Assembly (NCBI GenBank): GCA_016296565.1
Contig: JAEDJB010000071.1
Coordinates: 1-9,281, forward strand
Direction: 5' to 3'
Length of the DNA stretch: 9,281 bases
DNA from: Oscillospiraceae bacterium
GTDB lineage: Bacteria > Bacillota > Clostridia > Oscillospirales > Oscillospiraceae
Below are positions 1 through 3,806 of the stretch, piece by piece. The notes beneath the pieces are model-generated. The model was not told the DNA's origin. It ran no database searches and saw nothing but the letters and a program-made list of their open reading frames with translations. Position 1 is the stretch's first letter. Each line of letters starts with the position of its first letter. Made by a program: the position numbers and the translations under genes.

Positions 1-777
1 GTTCCGCTGTACAATATCCACAAATTCGCTGAGATTGGTCACCCCGCTGAAGGACATGACCTTTTTAGCCACGGTGAGCATCATCCGCTGGGTGGTTTCC
101 GTCCGCTGGACGTCTCCCAGAGGATAGCCGGTGCCGTCGGCGTTGTGGCGGAAACGGCAGACCTCCAGGGCCTGCTGGCCGGACAGGTGCTGCATCCCGG
201 GCTGGAAGTGAATGTGCAGGTCCTGGGCGGGGTCGTCGTAGTACATCTCCACGGGAACGTCAAAGTCCACGCCGCCCACGGCGTCCACCAGCTCCACGAA
301 GGCGTCCAGATCCAGGGTGATATAGAAGTCAAGGGGGAAGCCCACCAGATTGGAGACCACCTCCCGCAGGTTCTCAATGCCCGCCACCAGGCTGGCGTTG
401 ATCTTGGCGTTGGAGGTGTTCACCAGGGTGTCCCGGGGGATGGAGAGCATCCCGATCTTCTGGTTGGGCACGTCATAGGTGATCACCATGATGGAGTCGC
501 CGTTGCCGCTGGCCTGGTCCGGCACCGTCAGAAGGAAGGTATAGGTCTGTTCCTTTCTCTGCCGGTCCCCTTCCTCCATGCCGGGGATGGAGGCGGAGTT
601 GGTCTGGCTGCTGCTGGCCGCCGGGGTGATCTCCGGCTCGGGCAGAACGAACTTCACCACCCCGTATCCGATCACAATAATGGCCGCCAGGACCACAACC
701 GCCGCGTAGATGCCCCGGAGAATCCGGTATTTCCGCTTCAATCTGCGCTTCTTCTTTCTCTTACCTTTATGTTCCAA
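1..777 (-). CDS. LytR-CpsA-Psr (LCP) family protein, N-terminal part (C-terminus beyond window)
   Basis: Partial gene read leftward; 259 residues are visible and the frame is still open at base 1. LCP proteins are membrane-anchored enzymes that attach anionic glycopolymers such as wall teichoic acid or capsule to peptidoglycan, using polyprenyl-phosphate-linked donors on the outer face of the membrane. Visible features: a very basic N-terminus (residues 1-17, Lys/Arg rich), one membrane segment at about 20-45, a Ser-rich linker at 50-65, then the LCP domain. That domain carries Asp94 in GDSIMV, SIPRDT at 112-117 (conserved Arg115 and Asp116), KIN at 125-127, GGVDFDVPV at 168-176, LSGQQALEVCRFR at 198-210 and GDVQRTETTQ at 221-230. 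The start is a TTG at 777, chosen because AAAAGGAGG lies 9 nt upstream and no ATG fits the N-terminus. It is divergent from the rimP operon with its own promoter. Family assignment is firm; the glycopolymer substrate cannot be told. Confidence 0.93.
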   Translation of the reverse strand, partial: MEHKGKRKKKRRLKRKYRILRGIYAAVVVLAAIIVIGYGVVKFVLPEPEITPAASSSQTNSASIPGMEEGDRQRKEQTYTFLLTVPDQASGNGDSIMVITYDVPNQKIGMLSIPRDTLVNTSNAKINASLVAGIENLREVVSNLVGFPLDFYITLDLDAFVELVDAVGGVDFDVPVEMYYDDPAQDLHIHFQPGMQHLSGQQALEVCRFRHNADGTGYPLGDVQRTETTQRMMLTVAKKVMSFSGVTNLSEFVDIVQRN

Positions 778-786
778 GGCTTACAG

Positions 787-795
787 CCTCCTTTT
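787..795 (-). promoter_or_regulatory. Ribosome binding site for the LCP gene
   Basis: On the minus strand this reads AAAAGGAGG, a near-perfect anti-16S match, 9 nt before a TTG codon. It decides the TTG start for the LCP protein. Confidence 0.85.
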
Positions 796-807
796 GCTCT
801 GGTTCCC

Positions 808-826
808 TGCCGGGCGAAACCCGGCA
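808..826 (-). other. Hairpin in the 5' UTR of the LCP gene
   Basis: A perfect 7-bp inverted repeat (TGCCGGG / CCCGGCA on the minus strand) around a TTTCG loop. It lies between the predicted LCP transcription start (about 840) and the ribosome binding site. No T-run follows on either strand, so it is not an intrinsic terminator. It could affect mRNA stability or ribosome access; the role is unknown. Confidence 0.5.
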
Positions 827-846
827 ATGATCGCTTACGAATTTAC

Positions 847-875
847 ATTATACATAACCAGGACTTTTTCGGCAA
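847..875 (-). promoter_or_regulatory. SigA-type promoter for the LCP gene
   Basis: On the minus strand, -35 TTGCCG (870-875), a 17-nt spacer and a consensus -10 TATAAT (847-852). The predicted start is near 840, giving a 5' UTR of about 62 nt. The DNA just upstream of the -35 is A/G rich on this strand with several short A-tracts, which could act as an UP element. The -10 and the spacer are ideal; the -35 matches 4 of 6. Confidence 0.75.
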
Positions 876-906
876 GCCTTTCTTCCCTTTCTTTCCATTT
901 TTAATA

Positions 907-928
907 CTTCTTTCACACTTCCTTCACA
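907..928. repeat. Tandem 11-bp repeat (possible regulator site)
   Basis: CTTCTTTCACA (907-917) is directly followed by CTTCCTTCACA (918-928), 10 of 11 bases identical. A further TTCA lies at 933-936, so TTCA words begin at 912, 923 and 933, spaced 11 and 10 bp, on one helix face. Relative to the predicted LCP start the pair spans about -67 to -88. Direct repeats with 11-bp spacing are typical of OmpR/PhoB-family response regulator sites; that reading is inference. Confidence 0.5.
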
Positions 929-937
929 TTTTTTCAT

Positions 938-996
938 TTTTTCCGGGGGATATATTAAATAAGGTATTCCCCCATTGCCTCTTATATTTTTCCGGG
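938..996. repeat. Duplicated TTTTTCCGGG word
   Basis: TTTTTCCGGG occurs at 938-947 and again at 987-996, 49 bp apart. The two copies flank the inverted repeat at 945-973. Role unknown; it may be a chance result of the biased composition. Confidence 0.35.
945..973. repeat. Inverted repeat GGGGGA / TCCCCC in AT-rich DNA
   Basis: GGGGGA (945-950) and TCCCCC (968-973) are perfect 6-bp inverted arms around a 17-bp AT-rich centre. The spacing of about 23 bp from arm to arm is roughly two helical turns, as for dimeric DNA-binding proteins. It is upstream of the rimP -35 by about 40 bp. Weakly supported as an operator. Confidence 0.35.
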
Positions 997-1013
997 AATT
1001 CTCAGAAACCCCC

Positions 1014-1042
1014 TTGCCAGAATGTCGCTGCCGTGGTATAAT
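1014..1042 (+). promoter_or_regulatory. SigA-type promoter of the rimP-nusA-infB operon
   Basis: -35 TTGCCA (1014-1019), a 17-nt spacer and a consensus -10 TATAAT (1037-1042), with an extended -10 TGG directly before it (1034-1036). The predicted start is at about 1049-1051. This is the only strong promoter seen for the + strand genes, so it probably drives all nine. The 5' UTR is about 120 nt and begins with a terminator hairpin. Confidence 0.85.
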
Positions 1043-1070
1043 TCTCCCGTATTCTGATGTTAGTTTAAGT

Positions 1071-1100
1071 GAGAGTGGGGCTTGCCCCGCTCTTTCTTTT
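1071..1100 (+). terminator. Intrinsic terminator in the rimP leader, probable NusA-dependent attenuator
   Basis: A 9-10 bp stem (1071-1080 with 1085-1094, with U-G wobbles at 1076/1089 and 1071/1094) closes a CUUG tetraloop and is followed by a U-tract, TCTTTCTTTT (1091-1100), broken by cytosines. It starts only about 21 nt after the predicted transcription start, and there is no + strand gene before it to terminate, so it must act on the operon it precedes. In B. subtilis nusA is reported to be autoregulated by NusA-stimulated termination in its 5' UTR without an antiterminator, and interrupted U-tracts are reported to favour NusA dependence. Position and form agree; function here is inferred. 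Confidence 0.8.
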
Positions 1101-1110
1101 ATGATTACCC

Positions 1111-1138
1111 CCGGTCCCCTCCCCACGGCGGGGACCGG
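1111..1138 (+). other. Second leader hairpin between attenuator and rimP
   Basis: A perfect 9-bp stem, CCGGTCCCC (1111-1119) with GGGGACCGG (1130-1138), and a 10-nt loop. No U-tract follows, so it is not a terminator. It ends 19 nt before the rimP Shine-Dalgarno, leaving that site unpaired. It may protect the 5' end of read-through mRNA or bind a factor. Confidence 0.55.
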
Positions 1139-1169
1139 CTTATCATGACGGAGGATTAGGAGGCGTATC

Positions 1170-1625
1170 ATGTCCAAAATCACAGATCTTGTTACTGACC
1201 TGGCCCGCCCGGTGGTGGAGGCAAACGGCTGCTCCCTGTGGGACGTAGAATATGTTAAGGAGGCCGGCAGCTGGTATCTCCGCCTGTATATCGACAAGGA
1301 GGGCGGCGTGTCCATCGACGACTGCGAGGCCGTCAGCCGGGGGGTGGACCCCCTGCTGGACGAGGCCGACCCCATTCAGGACGCCTACACCTTTGAGGTC
1401 TCCTCCGCCGGAGCCGACCGCCCCCTGAAAAAGCCCGAGCACTTCGCCGCGTTTCTGGGGGCAGAGGTGGACGTGAAGTTCTACCAGGCCGTGAACGGCC
1501 AGAAAGCCTGCACCGGCATCCTGGCCGGGTACCAGGACGGCGACGTTACCCTCACCCTGGGAAACGAGACCGTCACCTTCCCCAAGAAAGAAATCGCGTT
1601 CGTGCGCCTGCACGTCCGCTTTTGA
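1170..1625 (+). CDS. rimP: Ribosome maturation factor RimP
   Basis: 151 residues, the usual length of RimP (YlxS), a cytoplasmic factor that binds the free 30S subunit and helps late maturation around S12 and the central pseudoknot. The N-terminal alpha/beta domain (about 1-85) ends with the family hallmark block FEVSSAGADRPL (75-86), where most relatives have SSPG(L/I)DRPL; here Ala replaces the usual Pro at residue 80. The C-terminal SH3-like barrel (about 90-151) follows and includes GILAGYQDGDVTL at 116-128. The ATG at 1170 has AGGAGG at 1158-1163, 6 nt before it. It is the first gene of the operon and precedes nusA by 34 nt, the conserved rimP-nusA arrangement. Its level should be set by the leader attenuator together with nusA. 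Confidence 0.95.
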   Translation: MSKITDLVTDLARPVVEANGCSLWDVEYVKEAGSWYLRLYIDKEGGVSIDDCEAVSRGVDPLLDEADPIQDAYTFEVSSAGADRPLKKPEHFAAFLGAEVDVKFYQAVNGQKACTGILAGYQDGDVTLTLGNETVTFPKKEIAFVRLHVRF

Positions 1626-1659
1626 TCCCGCAACTACACAACTGAGGAGTTAACTGACA

Positions 1660-2991
1660 ATGGCTAAGAAAACACCCAAAAACGCAAAGAGCAACGAGCT
1701 GGACGGCAAGGAGTTTTTTGCCGCCATCGAGCTCATCGAAAAGGAAAAGGGCATTCCCAAAAGCTACATGCTGGAGAAGATCACCCAGGCCCTGATCTCC
1801 GCCTACAAGCGGGACCATGAGGGGATCACCGACAACGTCTTTGTGGACGCCAACGAGGCCGCCGGCACCGTGCGCATGTATGTGAAGAAGGAGATCGTGG
1901 AAGAGGTGGATAACCCCTACACCGAGATCGCCCTGGACGAGGCCCGGAAGTCCCTGCCCTCCGCCCAGACCGGCGACGTGGTCCGCATTGAGATCAAGCC
2001 CCGGAACTTCGGCCGCATCGCCGCCCAGACCGCCCGCCAGGTGATCATCCAGGGCATGCGGGAGGCCGAGCACAACATGATCTACGACATGTTCAGCTCC
2101 AAGGAGCACGAGATGCTCCTGGGCACCGTCACCCGGGTGGACCCCAGAAACGGGGCCGTCTCCCTGCGCATCACCAGCAACGGGGAGTCCACCGACGCCT
2201 ACCTGGCCCCCGCCGAGCAGGTTCGCGGCGAGGTCATCCGGGAGGGCGACCGGCTGAAGGTCTACGTGGTGGAGGTCCGCCGGTCCAGCCGTGGCCCCCA
2301 GGTCCTCATCTCCCGGACCCACCCCGGCCTGGTCAAGCGGCTGTTCGAGCTGGAGGTCCCCGAAATCTACGACGGCACCGTGGAGATCCGCTCCATCGCC
2401 CGGGAGGCCGGCAGCCGCTCCAAGCTGGCCGTCTGGTCCTCCGACGAGAACGTGGACCCCATCGGCGCCTGCGTGGGTCCCAAGGGCGTCCGGGTAAACA
2501 ATGTGGTAGCCGAGCTGAAGAGCGAGAAGATCGACATCATCAAGTACAGCGACGACCCCGCCGAGTACGTGGCCGCCTCCCTCTCCCCCGCCGACGTGAT
2601 CTCCGTGGTTCCCATGGAGGGCACCAAGAGCTGCCGGGTGGTGGTCCCTGACGACCAGCTCTCCCTGGCCATCGGCAAGGAGGGGCAGAACGCCCGCCTG
2701 GCCGCCAAGCTCACCGGCTACAAGATCGACATCAAGTCCGAGTCCGCCGCCCACGAGTGGGAGGAGGAGGACGCCGCCGCCGAGCTCCAGCGGGCCACCG
2801 AGCAGATCGCCGCCGCCACCCAGGCTGCCGCCGCCATGGAAAACGCCATGCTGGCCGCCCTGGGCATGTCCAGCTACGAGGAGGCCATGCAGGTTCTGGC
2901 CGCGGACCTGGCCGAGGAGGAAGCCGCCAAGGCTGCCGAGGCCGCCGCGGAGGAGCCGGAGGCTCCCGATACCGAGGGCAACGAGGAATAA
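1660..2991 (+). CDS. nusA: Transcription termination/antitermination factor NusA
   Basis: 443 residues. NusA binds RNA polymerase near the RNA exit channel, stimulates pausing and intrinsic termination, and takes part in antitermination complexes. Domains seen: N-terminal polymerase-binding domain (about 14-138), S1 domain (about 148-215, starting LLGTVTRVDPRNGAVSL), KH1 with GACVGPKG (269-276), and KH2 with LAIGKEGQNARLAAKLTG (336-353). The core ends near 362. After it come about 80 extra residues rich in Ala and Glu, so the protein is about 70 longer than B. subtilis NusA (371 residues as I recall). This tail is acidic and probably helical; it is not clearly like the E. coli acidic repeats AR1/AR2. 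The ATG at 1660 has GAGGAG 10 nt upstream. The gene ends with tandem TAA stops. It is likely autoregulated through the terminator at 1071-1100. Confidence 0.97.
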   Translation: MAKKTPKNAKSNELDGKEFFAAIELIEKEKGIPKSYMLEKITQALISAYKRDHEGITDNVFVDANEAAGTVRMYVKKEIVEEVDNPYTEIALDEARKSLPSAQTGDVVRIEIKPRNFGRIAAQTARQVIIQGMREAEHNMIYDMFSSKEHEMLLGTVTRVDPRNGAVSLRITSNGESTDAYLAPAEQVRGEVIREGDRLKVYVVEVRRSSRGPQVLISRTHPGLVKRLFELEVPEIYDGTVEIRSIAREAGSRSKLAVWSSDENVDPIGACVGPKGVRVNNVVAELKSEKIDIIKYSDDPAEYVAASLSPADVISVVPMEGTKSCRVVVPDDQLSLAIGKEGQNARLAAKLTGYKIDIKSESAAHEWEEEDAAAELQRATEQIAAATQAAAAMENAMLAALGMSSYEEAMQVLAADLAEEEAAKAAEAAAEEPEAPDTEGNEE

Positions 2992-3032
2992 TAATCCCTC
3001 TGACCATATTCTTTGACCCAACCAATCCAACC

Positions 3033-3040
3033 AAGGAGGT
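3033..3040 (+). promoter_or_regulatory. Perfect Shine-Dalgarno for rnpM (GTG start)
   Basis: AAGGAGGT, fully complementary to the 16S 3' end, 6 nt before a GTG codon at 3047. It fixes the GTG as the rnpM start. Confidence 0.85.
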
Positions 3041-3046
3041 GTCACC

Positions 3047-3322
3047 GTGCCGAAAAAGATTCCCCTGCGCCAATGCCTTGGCTGCCGGGAAATGAAACCC
3101 AAGCGGGACCTGATCCGAGTGGTGCGCGCCCCGGACGGGACCATCACCCTGGACTTCCACGGGAAAAAACCGGGACGGGGCGCGTACCTCTGTCCTCAGC
3201 CGGAGTGCCTGAAGCGGGCGCGGAAGGCCAAGGCCCTGGAGCGGGCCTTCTCTCTGCCCATTCCGGCGGAGGTCTATGACGCCCTGGAACAGGAAATGGA
3301 AGGGGGCGGCATGGATGGATAG
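3047..3322 (+). CDS. rnpM: RNase P modulator RnpM (YlxR, DUF448)
   Basis: 91 residues, normal for the YlxR family. These small basic nucleic-acid-binding proteins are encoded next to nusA; in B. subtilis YlxR has been reported to bind RNase P and reduce its activity, hence RnpM. Hallmarks: PLRQCLGCREMKPKRDLIRV (6-25), the GRGAYLC block (43-49) and a basic helix, LKRARKAKALERAF (55-68). Four cysteines at 10, 13, 49 and 54 form a CxxC plus CxxxxC pattern that could hold a metal or be structural. The start is GTG with an excellent ribosome binding site. It is 55 nt from nusA with no terminator between, and its last 8 nt overlap the start of ylxQ. Confidence 0.92.
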   Translation: MPKKIPLRQCLGCREMKPKRDLIRVVRAPDGTITLDFHGKKPGRGAYLCPQPECLKRARKAKALERAFSLPIPAEVYDALEQEMEGGGMDG

Positions 3323-3752
3323 CATACTCCCTCTCCTGGGCCTCGCGTTCAGGGCCGGGCGGCTTGCCGTGGGGGAGGAGCCTGTCGGGGCAGTCTGCCG
3401 GGCGCACAAGGCGTACCTGCTGCTGCTGGCCCACGACGCAGCGGACAACACCATCCGCCGGGCTCATCATTTCTGCCAAGCCGGAAAAACCGTCTGCCTG
3501 ACCGTCCCCTTTTCCAAGGATGAGCTGGGCAGCTGTCTGGGCCGGACCTCCTGCGCCATGCTGGCCGTCAGCGATGTGGGCTTTGCCGCCGCTGTGGCCG
3601 AAAAGCTGGCCCAGGCCGACCCGGAAACCTATGGGCAGGCCCGGGACCTTCTGTCCCAGAAATCCGCCCGGGCCAAAAAGCGCCGGGACGAAACCCGCGC
3701 CCATAAGAAAAACCTGCGCCGGGGGAACCCCCGAAAAGAGAAGAGTAAGTAA
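3315..3752 (+). CDS. ylxQ: YlxQ, ribosomal protein L7Ae-family RNA-binding protein
   Basis: 145 residues from the chosen ATG at 3315. L7Ae-family proteins bind kink-turn RNAs; the exact target of YlxQ is not settled. The L7Ae fold covers about 1-105, with LGLAFRAGRLAVGEE (8-22), LLLLAHDAADNT (35-46), ELGSCLGRTSCAMLAVSD (70-87) and GFAAAV (89-94). The usual family protein is about 100 residues; here a very basic tail (about 114-145, many Lys/Arg) is added, probably a disordered RNA-binding extension. Start choice: an earlier in-frame ATG at 3276 would add 13 residues, but its GGAGGT is only 2 nt away, whereas 3315 has GGAAGGGGG at a normal distance and overlaps the rnpM stop by 8 nt, which suggests translational coupling. 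Confidence 0.88.
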   Translation: MDSILPLLGLAFRAGRLAVGEEPVGAVCRAHKAYLLLLAHDAADNTIRRAHHFCQAGKTVCLTVPFSKDELGSCLGRTSCAMLAVSDVGFAAAVAEKLAQADPETYGQARDLLSQKSARAKKRRDETRAHKKNLRRGNPRKEKSK

Positions 3753-3790
3753 ACCTGTGGCCAGACAGGGTCCCCCCTGCCCGGTCATCA

Positions 3791-3798
3791 ACGGAGGT
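3791..3798 (+). promoter_or_regulatory. Ribosome binding site for infB (TTG start)
   Basis: ACGGAGGT ends 8 nt before the TTG at 3807. The predicted N-terminus matches the IF2N domain from its first residues and no ATG or GTG lies nearby in frame, so TTG is the likely start. Confidence 0.8.
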
Positions 3799-3806
3799 GG
3801 CTATAT

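Larger units (their letters stand above)
876..1013. other. Divergent intergenic region between the two promoters
   Basis: About 140 bp separate the back-to-back promoters. No credible gene is present. The left half (about 880-942) is strongly pyrimidine-biased on the + strand. The right half is AT-rich with isolated G/C blocks. It holds an 11-bp tandem repeat, a G5A/TC5 inverted repeat and a duplicated TTTTTCCGGG word, all listed separately. It is a plausible landing site for regulators of either direction. Confidence 0.6.

Noticed and set aside
145..1041. A 298-codon + strand open frame across the LCP gene and the intergenic region
   Set aside because: Its first part is the complement of the clear LCP coding sequence and its last part runs through both promoters. 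It has no known domain.
1075..1133. Alternative pairing of the terminator arms with the second hairpin (GTGGGG 1075-1080 with CCCCAC 1121-1126; CCCCGC 1085-1090 with GCGGGG 1128-1133) as an antiterminator
   Set aside because: The pairing partners lie downstream of the termination point at about 1100, so they are not yet transcribed when the decision is made. The matches are only 6 bp and G/C-biased, so chance is likely.
1101..1148. A 15-codon leader ORF, MITPGPLPTAGTGLS, just after the terminator U-tract
   Set aside because: There is no Shine-Dalgarno before its ATG (the upstream bases are the pyrimidine U-tract), and it lies after, not before, the terminator, so it cannot control it.
1145..1159. 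A four-codon ORF, MTED, whose stop overlaps the rimP Shine-Dalgarno
   Set aside because: No ribosome binding site of its own; most likely chance.
778..1169. tRNA gene (such as metY ahead of rimP in E. coli), riboswitch or CRISPR array in the intergenic region
   Set aside because: No cloverleaf, T-loop sequence, CCA end, known aptamer core or regularly spaced repeats could be found.
1573..3147. A 524-codon open frame on the minus strand opposite nusA
   Set aside because: Also a codon-bias shadow in register with nusA; its product is low-complexity Gly/Leu/Val with no domain.
3276..3314. Upstream ATG of ylxQ at 3276
   Set aside because: Its GGAGGT is 2 nt from the ATG, too close to work well, and the extra 13 residues do not look like the YlxQ N-terminus. 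ATG 3315 fits better.
3753..3790. Hairpin CAGGG/CCCTG between ylxQ and infB as a terminator
   Set aside because: Only a 5-bp stem and no T-run follows; it would not stop transcription before infB.
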